DNA of 64,000 nt from Chryseobacterium lathyri (lineage in GTDB: Bacteria > Bacteroidota > Bacteroidia > Flavobacteriales > Weeksellaceae): assembly GCF_003290185.1 (NCBI RefSeq), contig NZ_QNFY01000003.1:310001-374000 (forward strand), read 5' to 3'. The notes beneath the pieces are model-generated. The model saw only the letters and a list, made by a program, of their open reading frames with translations. It made no database searches and was not told where the DNA came from. Of the stretch, positions 24,308 to 36,334 are shown piece after piece. A program made the position numbers and the translations under genes. Every line of letters starts with the position of its first letter. Within the stretch, counting starts at the first letter, position 1.

Positions 24308-25081
24308 TTATTGAATGACAGCTTTAGAGGCCCCGTACATTTTTCCTGTCTTTGAGTTCTGAATAAATCCAATGACCTCCCAATTGTCCTTGGTGAAATT
24401 GTCCGGGAGTTTAAAATCTTCAGTTCCTTCCGGATGATCTTTCACTGAGATTTGTTTCTGCTTATGCACAATCTGCCAGTGCTGCAAATGGTGACCCTCA
24501 TTTTCACCTCCTGCCACCTGAGTAGATGATTTCTTTTCCACTAAGCTGATAAACAGCTGATTTTGAGGATCAGTTTCAGCCGTTTTATAACTGATGGTGA
24601 TTGTTTTTTGTGAAGCTACAGCTGAAAGTCTTATAGAGGCGGTTTTAGAGCTGAGAATAACATTCTGAATGGCATTTTCTATGGCATCTCTGTCAGAACC
24701 TACCAATTCTGTTTTCCCATTGATCACCAATTGTGGAGTATAGGTTTGTGATCTGAGCAGACTGCTGTACATCTGCTGCCGCCGGGAGTTTTCAGCACTG
24801 CTGAATCTGTCTTTCCACCCGAGCCGGTTCCAGTAATCTACATGGTAGGAGAGGATGTAAACCGGTTGGTCTTTGTACTCTTTTTCAATCTGTCCCATCA
24901 GTTCATCTGCGGGTGGGCAGCTTGAGCAACCTTCTGAAGTGAACAGTTCCAGAACAGCAAAACCATTGTCAGGTAAAACAGCAGTGTTTCTTGTGTTTAT
25001 CTTATCTTTCTGCATAAATGCAGATACTGCGAATATAAAAGCCGTGAAGGCACTTACGATGGTTAGATTTTTTAGAATCAT
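24308..25081 (-). CDS. DUF1223 secreted thioredoxin-fold protein
   Basis: The protein has 257 residues with an N-terminal membrane or signal segment (LTIVSAFTAFIFAVSAFM). The DUF1223 core starts at about residue 40: VLELFTSEGCSSCPPADELM carries a CxxC motif of thioredoxin-like type, followed by ILSYHVDYWNRLGWKDRFS and TPQLVINGKTELVGSD. It is probably periplasmic and redox active. Its downstream neighbour is DoxX-like. Confidence 0.85.
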   Translation of the reverse strand: MILKNLTIVSAFTAFIFAVSAFMQKDKINTRNTAVLPDNGFAVLELFTSEGCSSCPPADELMGQIEKEYKDQPVYILSYHVDYWNRLGWKDRFSSAENSRRQQMYSSLLRSQTYTPQLVINGKTELVGSDRDAIENAIQNVILSSKTASIRLSAVASQKTITISYKTAETDPQNQLFISLVEKKSSTQVAGGENEGHHLQHWQIVHKQKQISVKDHPEGTEDFKLPDNFTKDNWEVIGFIQNSKTGKMYGASKAVIQ

Positions 25082-25197
25082 GTCTTTAATTTTGATTCAA
25101 AAGTAGGAACCTCGTAAGCGCAAAAGAATATAAAAAAGGGTTAGCCGGACAAATTGAAAGGTGAACCCGGAAAATATAAAGGTTGAAAATTTATATA

Positions 25198-25959
25198 TTA
25201 ACGATCTTCCAGCCAGGAGAAGAAACTGTGCGTTTTATCTTTGTTGATCAACAGTTTTTCAGGAGTTTCAATAACAAGCTTAACCAGAATTTTCCGCTGG
25301 AAATAATGTTCCATCTCCTTGACAGCCTTAAAACTCACCAGGTACTGTCTGTTGATCCTGAAAAACTGTTTCCCGGAAACCTGTTCTGCAACCTGGCCAA
25401 GTGGCTGTGAAAGCTGAAATTGCTCCTTATCAAAAGTAACCAGATGCGTGATTTCATTGTGGATATAAAAATAAGCGATACTTTCTGTAGGGATCGTGGT
25501 ATATTTCTGATTTTTAAAGACTAAAAAACTGGTTTTTCCGGCAGGCTGGCTGATCTTTTGCAAAAGAGATTCGATATCAGGAAGCTCATTTTTACGGAAG
25601 AATTTTCTTAGTTCATCCACTTTTTTCAGCGCTTCGGAAATATCATCTCGCGAAAAAGGCTTCAGAATATAATCGATTCCCTTGCTTTTGAATGCATCCA
25701 GCATATACTGATCAAAAGCTGTACAGAAAATGATAGGGCAAGTGATATCTATTGCTTTGAAAATCTCGAACGACAGCCCGTCCGAAAGCTGGATATCCAT
25801 AAAAATAAGATCCGGCATTATTTCTTTTGATAAAGCTTCAACACTGGTTTCAATACTGTCATAGACGCCCATGATTTTGGACTCAGGTCTTAACTCTAAA
25901 ATAAGGTTTTGAAGAGACTTTGCTGCTCGGAATTCGTCTTCAATGATGATGATATTCAT
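25198..25959 (-). CDS. LytTR-family response regulator
   Basis: The protein has 253 residues. The receiver domain (1-120) has the phospho-acceptor Asp in PDLIFMDIQLSDG (about residue 55), with Thr/Ser and Lys in FCTAFDQYMLDAFKSKGIDYILKPF. The LytTR DNA-binding domain covers about 145-250. It overlaps the end of the kinase gene by 20 bp, so the pair is translationally coupled. Confidence 0.92.
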   Translation of the reverse strand: MNIIIIEDEFRAAKSLQNLILELRPESKIMGVYDSIETSVEALSKEIMPDLIFMDIQLSDGLSFEIFKAIDITCPIIFCTAFDQYMLDAFKSKGIDYILKPFSRDDISEALKKVDELRKFFRKNELPDIESLLQKISQPAGKTSFLVFKNQKYTTIPTESIAYFYIHNEITHLVTFDKEQFQLSQPLGQVAEQVSGKQFFRINRQYLVSFKAVKEMEHYFQRKILVKLVIETPEKLLINKDKTHSFFSWLEDR

Positions 25960-26956
25960 GGATTAAAGGTAGTTTTATTTGAAAAATTTTTTCGTCTGAA
26001 TACATTTCTATTTCCTGTTCCAACAGATGCCTGAACCGCATTTTAATATTGTCAAGGCCTACGCCAAGGGATTCTTCCGTGGCAATTTTTCGCTGGACAG
26101 GGTTTTCTATAATGATCCTGTCTTCAGAACTGTAAATTCTGATATGCAGGGGCTTACTGCGGGATACAATATTGTGCTTGATACAGTTTTCTACCAGAAG
26201 CTGAATGGTAAAAGGTGGAATAAGTGTTTTAAGATCTTCACTTTTGAGTTCGTTGGTAAATGTAATTCCTTCGCCGAAACGGGCTTTTTGAAGAAAAAGA
26301 TAAGCATCAATAATCTTCATTTCTTCCTGAACTGAAATGAGGTCTAGTTTTCTGCTTTCAAGTGTAAATCTGTAAAAGTCAGAAAGTTTGATAATGAAAT
26401 CAACCGTTTCAGAATCGTTGGTTTCCGCCATCGATTTTAAAGTATTCAGGCTGTTGAAAAGAAAATGGGGATTCACCTGTTGTTTTAATAATTCGTATTG
26501 GGCCCCCAGATTATCACTTTTTACCTTTTCCAGTTCCAACTGTACCTGCTGTCCTGCATAATTATTCTGAAGTAATGTCAGGAACATATAACAAACGAGG
26601 TTGATCAGGATTCCCCGGACTTCCACCATCAGCATAACCGGACCGAAATTGATGTGAGATAAAATGAGCTGCTGGATCCAGGCCAACCCGAACATAATCA
26701 CCATTCCGAATGCCAGAGCAGTTAATAATCTTGAATATGAAATATTCTGTTTCCGCTTTCCTGCACTGCGGTTAAGCAAATAAATGTTGAGGTACCACAT
26801 GATCACGGAAAATGCGGCTGTTATTGCTGAATTTACAGTGGCCTCTTTCCAGTTGAATTCATGGGAGGCCAGTTGAGGTACAGAAGATAAAATACCCAGA
26901 AAAAGAGAGCTTATCCAGATGGTGGCCTGTGAAATTTTTATTTTTTGCTGTTGCAT
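25940..26956 (-). CDS. LytS-type sensor histidine kinase
   Basis: From the ATG at 26956 the protein has 338 residues; an upstream frame to 27106 gives an unlikely soluble extension. Four membrane segments occupy about residues 10-130. The His_kinase domain shows the phospho-accepting His in QVNPHFLFNSLNTLKSM and the ATPase N box VENCIKHN and G box GVGLDNIKMRF. It would phosphorylate the LytTR regulator encoded next. The signal is unknown. Confidence 0.9.
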   Translation of the reverse strand: MQQQKIKISQATIWISSLFLGILSSVPQLASHEFNWKEATVNSAITAAFSVIMWYLNIYLLNRSAGKRKQNISYSRLLTALAFGMVIMFGLAWIQQLILSHINFGPVMLMVEVRGILINLVCYMFLTLLQNNYAGQQVQLELEKVKSDNLGAQYELLKQQVNPHFLFNSLNTLKSMAETNDSETVDFIIKLSDFYRFTLESRKLDLISVQEEMKIIDAYLFLQKARFGEGITFTNELKSEDLKTLIPPFTIQLLVENCIKHNIVSRSKPLHIRIYSSEDRIIIENPVQRKIATEESLGVGLDNIKMRFRHLLEQEIEMYSDEKIFQIKLPLIHEYHHH

Positions 26957-27127
26957 GGGAACAGTGGTTTTGAGAAGTGAAATTAGGTTTTTTATTTGTA
27001 AAAAGAATGGTATTGGTGATGAATAGTGAAAAGGTGAATCGTCAATTGTGAATTTACTTTGCCGGTGAATTTTTCCTATAAATTGACTATTGACTCTGCG
27101 TAGCAAAATGGATCATTCACAAAAAAC

Positions 27128-27156
27128 ACTCAGAAACTGAAAATCAGCTTCTGAGT
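27128..27156 (-). terminator. terminator of the haem-protein operon
   Basis: ACTCAGAA and TTCTGAGT arms with an inner CTGA/TCAG pair form a stem. On the minus strand it is followed by GTTTTTT. It lies 7 bp after the gene ending at 27163. Confidence 0.75.
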
Positions 27157-27162
27157 ATTTTT

Positions 27163-27609
27163 TTAAGGTCTTTTTACAGGTTTATAGCTCATGATATACT
27201 GTATTCTTTCTTCTTTATTTTTATTGATGTTAATGTTTTGATTTTCTGAAGCGTTTTTTATCTGATAGGAAACATTTCCGTTATGATCAGTCTGAATGGT
27301 TTCTATACTTAATAGTTCACCTGTAATGGTTCCTCCTATGTATTGTGGATTATCATGGTATTTCCACGTGACTAATTTTATAACAGAGCCATTCTGAAGT
27401 TGATTATTTTCACCTGGCAGAGAGATTAAGGCTTCCCGGTTTCCATACAAAGCAGATGAAGTTTCTTTTTTTGTATTGAGTGATGTGGAAATAAATTTTA
27501 AATCTCCAGGATCGAAAACAAGACGTTTTAGATCTTTGTCCGGTTCATCAATTTTACAGGCAGTGAATAAGGCACAGACTGACAGGATTATAAACAGTAT
27601 TTTTTTCAT
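27163..27609 (-). CDS. hypothetical lipoprotein next to the haem protein
   Basis: The protein has 148 residues with a lipoprotein signal (MKKILFIILSVCALFTAC). The mature part is strand-rich (GSVIKLVTWKYHDNPQYIGGTITGELLSIETIQ). The start codon overlaps the stop of the upstream haem-binding gene, so the two are translationally coupled. A cytochrome P460-associated role is possible; I recognise no domain. Confidence 0.7.
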   Translation of the reverse strand: MKKILFIILSVCALFTACKIDEPDKDLKRLVFDPGDLKFISTSLNTKKETSSALYGNREALISLPGENNQLQNGSVIKLVTWKYHDNPQYIGGTITGELLSIETIQTDHNGNVSYQIKNASENQNININKNKEERIQYIMSYKPVKRP

Positions 27610-28589
27610 TATTTCTCAAGGTTTTTAATTAATCTTTCGGTATTGGCTTTCATTGGGACATCAAATAAATAACCTGTTTTTTCGGCTAACTGACGGTGGC
27701 AGGCGATACAGGATTCTTTCGCGAAAGAGGCTGTTTTTCCTGTGGGATGAAGATCGTTTCCTGAAAATTTGGCAAATCCCCAACCTTCTGTATCTGTATA
27801 TTTTTTAGAATCTTTGACCATAAACTGAGCATTGATAAACTCTCCGGCTCTCACTTCTCCGTCTGCAAAATTTTCCTGCTTCCAAACTGACTTTACAACG
27901 ATGCTTCCATCCGGCCACGGATGAAAATTCTCTGTTTCAATGGCTTTTACTGCAATATCATTTCCGTAAATTACACGAATTGATTTGTCAAAAAGAGTAC
28001 TCATGCTGATCACTTTCCAGTTTTTAAACTCGTCTGTATATCGGATCCCATTGGGGGAAACCGGAAATTTTGCCGGATCAGGGCTGTGATTAGTCTGAAT
28101 GTTTTGATGAAGATCTTTTTCTTGTTTTACAGGAGACAATCCGGATAAGGAAAGGGTGTATTTCTTAACCGTTTCAATATCTTTTTTCGTGATTTTGGCT
28201 GTTGGATGGAGCAGTGTATATTCATTAAGGGGCATTTTTCCACTTTGCATCATGTTCAAAATGGCATACATCTTTCCCTGATGTTCAGCCGGCGAATAAT
28301 TCCACTCTGAAAAGTTTAAAACTTCTCTGGCTCTTTCTACATCTTTGTTTACCGCCCAGGAAATCGGAGCAATTTTGTCGTACCAGCTTAAATTCTGCTG
28401 ATTGGAATGACAATTAAAACAAGAGTTTTCCAAAATGGCAAGAACTTCGCGCGGTGCTTCAATTTTTTTAGAAACAGGCTGTCCTTCTAAAGGCTGATTG
28501 GAAAACTGCAATCCTGCAAAGATTCCTAAAACTACCAGAAATACTATGGCAATAGGTTTTACATTCCTTTTTTTATGTACTGAGTCCAT
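27609..28589 (-). CDS. haem-binding domain plus cytochrome P460 domain protein
   Basis: The protein has 326 residues with an N-terminal membrane segment (PIAIVFLVVLGIFAGLQF). The haem-binding domain (about residues 40-140) has the CxxCH site in NSCFNCHSNQQNLSWYD. The second domain (about 165-320) is cytochrome P460-like, with FHPWPDGSIVVKSVW and a second CxxCH in ESCIACHRQLAEKTGY. Two covalent haems in the periplasm are expected. It is cotranscribed with the lipoprotein gene that follows. Confidence 0.85.
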   Translation of the reverse strand: MDSVHKKRNVKPIAIVFLVVLGIFAGLQFSNQPLEGQPVSKKIEAPREVLAILENSCFNCHSNQQNLSWYDKIAPISWAVNKDVERAREVLNFSEWNYSPAEHQGKMYAILNMMQSGKMPLNEYTLLHPTAKITKKDIETVKKYTLSLSGLSPVKQEKDLHQNIQTNHSPDPAKFPVSPNGIRYTDEFKNWKVISMSTLFDKSIRVIYGNDIAVKAIETENFHPWPDGSIVVKSVWKQENFADGEVRAGEFINAQFMVKDSKKYTDTEGWGFAKFSGNDLHPTGKTASFAKESCIACHRQLAEKTGYLFDVPMKANTERLIKNLEK

Positions 28590-28769
28590 AATGATTTATT
28601 TTTATGGCTCAAAAGTATACGCTTAAAAAAAGAATCGAAATATAAAGCTGGGTGAACCGGACAAATCAAAAGGTGAAAATGGAATTTTTAAGGGTAAAAA
28701 GAAAGTTGGATGATGGAAGCTGAAAGTTTATGATGTTTTAATACTAACTCCCAGCCTCCTTACTTCCAA

Positions 28770-29516
28770 CTACAGCGCCATTCCTCCGTCAATGATAATT
28801 TCCGTACCTGTTATAAAGCTTGCCAAATTATTGTCTGATAAATACAGGACGGCTTTTGCAATATCTTCCACAGTTCCCATTTTTTTCAAAGGAATTTGAT
28901 CAATCAACCATTCATCAAGTCCTTCCAATGTCTTTTTATCCAGACCTGCCTTGGTCATGATGTTTGTTTTCGTAGGTCCCGGGCTTACCATATTGACACG
29001 AATCTTTCTTGGTGCTAGTTCTGCAGCAGCTGTTTTTGCAATTGAATTTAAAGCTGCTTTACTTGCCTGGTAAACCGAACTGTTGGGTTTGTAAGTGGAT
29101 GCGACAACCGATGATAAAAAAACAACCGAAGCACTGGTATTTAATAAAGGAATGAATTTGCTTAATGTGAAATAAGCTCCCCGAAAATTGATATCCATTA
29201 CCTGGTCGAAATTCTCTGAGCTCATATTTTCAATTGAGCCTAATGTTCCTGTGATTCCTGCATTAATAAACAAGATGTCAACTTTTTCAAACTGACTGTC
29301 GATTTTTGATTTTAAAGATTCAATATCTTCTAATTTTCCCTGATCTGCTACAAACGGGATGGCTCCCAATTCTTCAGCTGCTTTTTCAATAGCCTCTTTT
29401 CTTCTTCCGGTAATAATCACTGTTGCACCTTCTGCTATTAATTCCTTTGCAGTTGCATAGCCAATTCCACTGTTTCCTCCGGTCACAATAGCTAGCTTGT
29501 TCTTAAATGTATTCAT
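28770..29516 (-). CDS. short-chain dehydrogenase/reductase
   Basis: The protein has 248 residues. The SDR signature is complete: the cofactor loop TGGNSGIGYATA, NAG in INAGITG, Ser in VVFLSSVVAS, and catalytic YxxxK in YQASKAALN. The C-terminus ends TGTEIIIDGGMAL. It is divergent from the HxlR gene, an arrangement common in Bacteroidota where the regulator controls the reductase. A broken relative of this pair lies at 52744-53075. Confidence 0.9.
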   Translation of the reverse strand: MNTFKNKLAIVTGGNSGIGYATAKELIAEGATVIITGRRKEAIEKAAEELGAIPFVADQGKLEDIESLKSKIDSQFEKVDILFINAGITGTLGSIENMSSENFDQVMDINFRGAYFTLSKFIPLLNTSASVVFLSSVVASTYKPNSSVYQASKAALNSIAKTAAAELAPRKIRVNMVSPGPTKTNIMTKAGLDKKTLEGLDEWLIDQIPLKKMGTVEDIAKAVLYLSDNNLASFITGTEIIIDGGMAL

Positions 29517-29532
29517 TTCTAAAATTTTTTGA

Positions 29533-29613
29533 CAAAGTTATTTCAAATTGATATACTTTTGTAATCAGTATCACAGAGTATATCAGTATCATTAATGATA
29601 TCATTTAACTTTG
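29533..29613. promoter_or_regulatory. divergent SDR/HxlR promoter region with palindromic operator
   Basis: TAACTTTG elements occur on both strands: complement of 29533-29540 for the SDR gene and 29606-29613 for hxlR. Between them the 14-bp perfect palindrome TATCATTAATGATA (29587-29600) and further ATATC/AGTATC words are good candidates for HxlR binding sites. Confidence 0.6.
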
Positions 29614-29618
29614 CATTT

Positions 29619-29957
29619 ATGGAAAGAGACCAAACCGAAGAACTAAGAGCCCTGCAGGATACCCTCTATTTTATTGGAGGAAAATGGAGAATTCCTGTGA
29701 TCAACTCAATCTGTAACGGACACAGACGTTTTCGCGAGATCGAACGTAGTATACCGGGAATTACCACAAGAATGCTTTCAAAAGAATTAAAAGACATGGA
29801 GCTGAATAAATTGGTCAAACGAAATGTTTACCCCGATACTCCGGTTTTAATAGAATATGAACCTACAGAATACTGCAGAACATTTGGAAAAATCATTGCA
29901 GAAATGATCAATTGGGGAAGAGAGCACAGGAGGGTGATTGTGGAGGATAAAATTTAA
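29619..29957 (+). CDS. HxlR-family transcriptional regulator
   Basis: The protein has 112 residues from the ATG at 29619; an upstream frame begins at 29595 inside the palindrome. The winged helix is typical: IGGKWRIPVINSICNGHRRFREIERSIPGITTRMLSKELKDMELNKLVKR. It begins only 5 bp after a -7 promoter element, so the mRNA may be nearly leaderless. Unlike many HxlR proteins it has a short, Cys-poor N-terminus, so its signal may not be redox. Confidence 0.9.
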   Translation: MERDQTEELRALQDTLYFIGGKWRIPVINSICNGHRRFREIERSIPGITTRMLSKELKDMELNKLVKRNVYPDTPVLIEYEPTEYCRTFGKIIAEMINWGREHRRVIVEDKI

Positions 29958-30017
29958 AAAATTGACATTCAGTCTAAAAAAATTAATACTATCTGTATTG
30001 AAAAGTGTTTAAAATAA

Positions 30018-30045
30018 AAAAAGCTCCTTATAGAAAGGAGCTTTT
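30018..30045. terminator. bidirectional terminator between hxlR and icd
   Basis: AAAAGCTCCTT and AAGGAGCTTTT pair perfectly around a 6-base loop (ATAGAA). Runs of A and T on both sides suit both convergent genes. Confidence 0.85.
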
Positions 30046-30064
30046 ATTTATATCAATTCAGAAA

Positions 30065-32615
<2,551 letters not shown>

Positions 32616-33113
32616 ATGTCAACGATTACCCTTAAAGGAAACGAAGTAAATACAATAGGAACCCTTCCATCAGTAGGAACCACCGTAAGAGATTTTGCGT
32701 TGGTGGATTCCGGTCTGAACGTGAAACTTCTTTCAGATTTTGATGGAAAAAAGAAAGTATTCAATATCTTCCCGAGTATTGATACAGGGATTTGTGCCGC
32801 ATCTGCAAGAAAATTCAATGAAGAAGCTTCAAAACTTGATAATACGGTAGTGATTAATGTTTCCAAAGATCTTCCTTTTGCATTGGGAAGATTCTGTGCA
32901 GCTGAAGGCTTAAACAATGTAGAAACACTTTCAGATTTCAGAAGCAGTTTTGGAGATGATTATGAAGTAACTATTACAGATTCACCTATGAAAGGACTGC
33001 TGAGCCGCGCCGTAATTGTTACGGACGAAAACAACAAGGTTGTCTATACAGAGCAGGTTCCGGAAATTACGACCGAACCTAATTACAGCGCAGCAATTGA
33101 TGCATTGAAGTAA
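32616..33113 (+). CDS. tpx: cytosolic thiol peroxidase (Tpx)
   Basis: The protein has 165 residues, the full Tpx length without a signal peptide. The peroxidatic Cys is in FPSIDTGICAASARKF (about residue 60) and the resolving Cys in LGRFCAAEGLNN (about 94). It reduces alkyl hydroperoxides using thioredoxin. It pairs with the exported Tpx at 12771-13328. Confidence 0.95.
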   Translation: MSTITLKGNEVNTIGTLPSVGTTVRDFALVDSGLNVKLLSDFDGKKKVFNIFPSIDTGICAASARKFNEEASKLDNTVVINVSKDLPFALGRFCAAEGLNNVETLSDFRSSFGDDYEVTITDSPMKGLLSRAVIVTDENNKVVYTEQVPEITTEPNYSAAIDALK

Positions 33114-33133
33114 TTATAATAGTAAGATTGTAT

Positions 33134-33166
33134 AAAGCCTTGTGGAAAACCCGTTCACAAGGCTTT
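33134..33166 (+). terminator. tpx terminator
   Basis: AAAGCCTTGTG and CACAAGGCTTT pair perfectly, followed by a T-run, 20 bp after the stop codon. Confidence 0.9.
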
Positions 33167-33269
33167 TTTTGACTCTGGAGAATAAATAAACGAGTTACAA
33201 CAACTCTAACCCATGGTTGAATAATTGAGCTTCGAGTTATCTTATTAACCGCATTAAAAAATTAATACC

Positions 33270-33977
33270 ATGAAAATAATTAAATTTAACAGGAGAGTTT
33301 ACTACTTACGCTTTTCAACGCTTCTGCTTTTACTTTTCTTTATTGCCTGCAACGGGCAGGAGAAAAAGAAGACAGAATTCCGTTCAGAAACCAGTACACC
33401 CAAAAAATTTCAAAACAAGAAATATGAAAATTATGATCTGATTGGTAATGTTAAAACGACCCAATGGGAAATTTTCAACTATGATACTTCAGGAAATACG
33501 AATACATATTATTATAAGGGATATACTGACCAGATTGATTTAAATTTCAATAAAGAAGGAGAACCCTTTTTGGTGAAACTTGTAAGTAAATCTATAAAAG
33601 CCTATCAGCAGCCCCGTGATAATAAAATAGAAAATATAGTATATGAGAAAGAACCTGTAATCCTTTTAACATCTTCATCTATTGAGGACATAAGTATTGA
33701 CTATCTGGCTTATTCATCAAAGGTAGATCCCGGGACCAATAAGCTTATTGCTGAAAATAAATATATTAAATATTACTATAATAAATATGGTGACTTGCAG
33801 GACTATATCATTACTGCCGGAAAAGATGAAGCCCCGAGATATTTTAAATTTGCATATAAATATGATGAAAAAGGCAACTGGGTAGAGCGTATCTTATCTG
33901 AAGAGTTTTATGATTCAGAAACTCCGGATGATAAAGAAATTATACAGAAAATTGTAAGAACAATCACTTATTATTAA
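33270..33977 (+). CDS. hypothetical lipoprotein with RHS/YD-like strands
   Basis: The protein has 235 residues with a signal ending in a lipobox (LRFSTLLLLLFFIAC). The mature part has repeated Tyr/Asp/Asn-rich strands (KYYYNKYGDLQDYIIT, then FKFAYKYDEKGNWVERI). The latter is like the short YD-type segments in many Bacteroidota surface proteins. The function is unknown. It is not in an obvious operon. Confidence 0.65.
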   Translation: MKIIKFNRRVYYLRFSTLLLLLFFIACNGQEKKKTEFRSETSTPKKFQNKKYENYDLIGNVKTTQWEIFNYDTSGNTNTYYYKGYTDQIDLNFNKEGEPFLVKLVSKSIKAYQQPRDNKIENIVYEKEPVILLTSSSIEDISIDYLAYSSKVDPGTNKLIAENKYIKYYYNKYGDLQDYIITAGKDEAPRYFKFAYKYDEKGNWVERILSEEFYDSETPDDKEIIQKIVRTITYY

Positions 33978-34013
33978 CAGTAATCTATATTGTAAACTCT
34001 TAATTTGTATAAA

Positions 34014-34361
34014 ATGGTAAAGAGAATTGTAGCCAACATACAAACAGATCATTTAGCTGATGCAGATCGCTTTTATAAAGATATTTTGGGTCTCGAAATC
34101 CTGATGGATCATGGCTGGATCAAGACTTTCGGAAACTATGAAGAAGCGCAGGTTCAGGTAAGTTTTGCCACCCAGGGCGGAAATGATACGGAGGTTCCGC
34201 TACTTTCGATGGAAGTTGATCATGTAGATGAACTCTACGAAAAAATGCAGCAGGCCGGTTTTGAAATCACTTACGGGATCACCAATGAAGATTGGGGAGT
34301 ACGAAGGTTTTTTGTAAAAGATCCGTTTGGAAATTTAATCAATATACTCTCGCATCAATAG
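34014..34361 (+). CDS. VOC (glyoxalase/bleomycin-resistance) family protein
   Basis: The protein has 115 residues from the ATG at 34014, after an unlikely TTG at 34005. VOC features: DHLADADRFYKDILGLEILMDHG at the start, VDHVDELYEKMQQAGF in the middle, and RRFFVKDPFGNLINIL at the end. The fold binds metal or hydrophobic ligands; the substrate is unknown. Confidence 0.85.
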   Translation: MVKRIVANIQTDHLADADRFYKDILGLEILMDHGWIKTFGNYEEAQVQVSFATQGGNDTEVPLLSMEVDHVDELYEKMQQAGFEITYGITNEDWGVRRFFVKDPFGNLINILSHQ

Positions 34362-34406
34362 CTTGTTTGTCAGCAGAAATTATCATTTTCACTATAGAAT
34401 TTTATT

Positions 34407-34811
34407 ATGAAAGCAACACGGATTATTCCTATTCTCAGAATCTTCGACTATCAAAAAGCCGTAGAGTTTTATGTGGACTGGTTAGGATTTAAAATAGTAT
34501 GGGAACATTATTTTGAAGAAAATACCCCTGTTTACATGGAAGTGGAAAAAGGAGATATAGTTTTTCACTTAAGTGAACATCACGGAGACGGAACCCCCGG
34601 AAGCCGGGTATTTATTTGGGGGCAGGAAGTTGCGGAATACCATAAAGAGCTCCTGGATAAGAAGTATAAATACAATCGTCCCGGATTGGAGAAAACATTT
34701 TATGGAGCAGTTTCATTTACTGTAGACGACCCTTTTGGAAATAAAATAATCTTCAATGAAGAATTTGACGAAAAGAAGCATCAGAATCTGGAATTCTTTT
34801 CAATACACTAA
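34407..34811 (+). CDS. VOC family protein, bleomycin-resistance-like
   Basis: The protein has 134 residues. It has IPILRIFDYQKAVEFYVDWLGFKIVWEH, then FHLSEHHGDGTPGSRVFI, then VSFTVDDPFGNKIIFNE. This is the pattern of proteins annotated as bleomycin-resistance or glyoxalase superfamily proteins of about 120-135 residues. It starts 45 bp after the previous VOC gene and may share its transcript. Actual drug binding is not shown by the sequence. Confidence 0.85.
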   Translation: MKATRIIPILRIFDYQKAVEFYVDWLGFKIVWEHYFEENTPVYMEVEKGDIVFHLSEHHGDGTPGSRVFIWGQEVAEYHKELLDKKYKYNRPGLEKTFYGAVSFTVDDPFGNKIIFNEEFDEKKHQNLEFFSIH

Positions 34812-34824
34812 TAAATTTATCAAT

Positions 34825-34846
34825 AGGGACGGGCTTCAGCCCGTTC
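34825..34846. repeat. short REP-like palindrome (ACGGGCTTCAGCCCGT)
   Basis: The core ACGGGCT/AGCCCGT is a perfect stem around TC. Relatives with the same GGGCT..AGCCC core lie at 16421-16449 and, degenerate, at 54062-54080. It is followed by TCTAAAAAAATAAT, so it may also help terminate. Confidence 0.55.
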
Positions 34847-34930
34847 TAAAAAAATAATCTTCCTGTGGCTTTAGCCAAAAACTTAATCAAACAGATGATC
34901 CTAATCATCAAAAGATAATAATACGATAAC

Positions 34931-34938
34931 TACCTTTG
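34931..34938 (+). promoter_or_regulatory. -7 promoter element TACCTTTG
   Basis: It matches TAnnTTTG only 4 bp before the DUF763 start codon, which would give a leaderless or nearly leaderless mRNA. No TTTG lies 19 bp upstream. Confidence 0.5.
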
Positions 34939-34942
34939 TAGA

Positions 34943-36154
34943 ATGAAACGTTCAGGAACAGCAGATCTGCCTTTACATTACGGAAAAGTCCCGCCGTGGC
35001 TTTACGAACGTATGTCTGTGCTCGGGCTTTCCATGATTGAAGTGATCCTGATGGATTACGGAAAAGATGAGGTTCTCCGTAGGCTTGCAGATCCGTTCTG
35101 GTTCCAGAGTTTTGGAGCTGTGATGGGCATGGACTGGCATTCCTCAGGGATTACAACTTCTGTCATGGGCGCTTTGAAACGGTCCATTAATCCCAATTCA
35201 AAATCACTGGGACTTTATATCTGTGGTGGAAAGGGTAAATTCTCACGAGAAACTCCGTCAGAGCTTCTTCAGATTGCTGATAAAACAGGCCTGAATGGCC
35301 ATGAACTTGTAAGAGCCAGTAAACTTTCTGCAAAAGTAGACAATACGGCTATTCAGGATGGTTACCAGCTCTATCTCCATAATTTTATTTTGGCAGACAA
35401 CGGAAGCTGGAGTGTAGTGCAGCAGGGAATGCATGAAACTGATGGTACTGCAAGGCGGTATCACTGGCATTCAGGGAATATCAAATCATTTATAGAAGAG
35501 CCGCACACAGGAATCAATGGTATCTCACGAGGAAGAATCCTCAATCTTACGGATGCCCATGCCTCAGAAAACCGCCAGGGAATTCTGGATATTTCCCATA
35601 CTGATTCTATTGATGTAATGAAAGATTTTTCAAGATTAATTCTTCCGGCTCATCATGATGTGCAGGCTTCAGATGTTGATTTAAAACGCCTTGGAGCACT
35701 CTTATATGTGACCCGTGAGCAGCAGCCTCAGAATTTTGAAGACCTTTTAATGCTGGAAGGAGTAGGACCCAGAACTATGCAGTCTTTAGCATTAGTGAGT
35801 GAAGTTATTCACGGTGCACCTTCAAGATTTGCCGATCCGGCGAGGTTTTCTTTTGCTCATGGCGGAAAAGACGGACATCCTTTCCCGGTTCCTACCAAAA
35901 CTTATGACGAAAGCATCAGTATTCTCAAAAAAGGAATTGAAAAATCAAAACTTGGAAACTCCGACAAGCTGAATACTTTAAACAAACTGCATCAGATTGT
36001 TGCAGCCACTGAAAAAGATTTTACTCCCGATTTTGATATCCAGCAGGTGATAGAGGAAGAAAGACAGAATTCATGGCGCTTTGGAGGGAAAACAGTATTC
36101 GGGGACGCACAACCACCTAAAAATCCAAAACCGATCCAGCTTTCTTTGTTCTGA
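34943..36154 (+). CDS. DUF763 domain protein
   Basis: The protein has 403 residues. It begins MKRSGTADLPLHYGKVPPWL, the family's characteristic start, and carries DPFWFQSFGAVMGMDWHSSGIT and YHWHSGNIKSFIEEPH. A helix-hairpin-helix-like stretch (LLMLEGVGPRTMQSLALVSEVIHG, about residues 268-291) suggests DNA binding. DUF763 proteins are sometimes linked to DNA repair; the function is unproven. Confidence 0.88.
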   Translation: MKRSGTADLPLHYGKVPPWLYERMSVLGLSMIEVILMDYGKDEVLRRLADPFWFQSFGAVMGMDWHSSGITTSVMGALKRSINPNSKSLGLYICGGKGKFSRETPSELLQIADKTGLNGHELVRASKLSAKVDNTAIQDGYQLYLHNFILADNGSWSVVQQGMHETDGTARRYHWHSGNIKSFIEEPHTGINGISRGRILNLTDAHASENRQGILDISHTDSIDVMKDFSRLILPAHHDVQASDVDLKRLGALLYVTREQQPQNFEDLLMLEGVGPRTMQSLALVSEVIHGAPSRFADPARFSFAHGGKDGHPFPVPTKTYDESISILKKGIEKSKLGNSDKLNTLNKLHQIVAATEKDFTPDFDIQQVIEEERQNSWRFGGKTVFGDAQPPKNPKPIQLSLF

Positions 36155-36334
36155 TATTAAAGGTCAGCAGAGGTAATTAAAAAACTGTTTAATTATTTAG
36201 AAAGAATAAAAACAATTGATAACAATACAGTAAAATGGGGTTCTTTTTATGCATTCCATCAATTTGTTTAATTTTTTATATTCAGGATTCAATTAAAAAT
36301 TATATTTTTAAAGCTTTAAAAAAGCAATAACTCT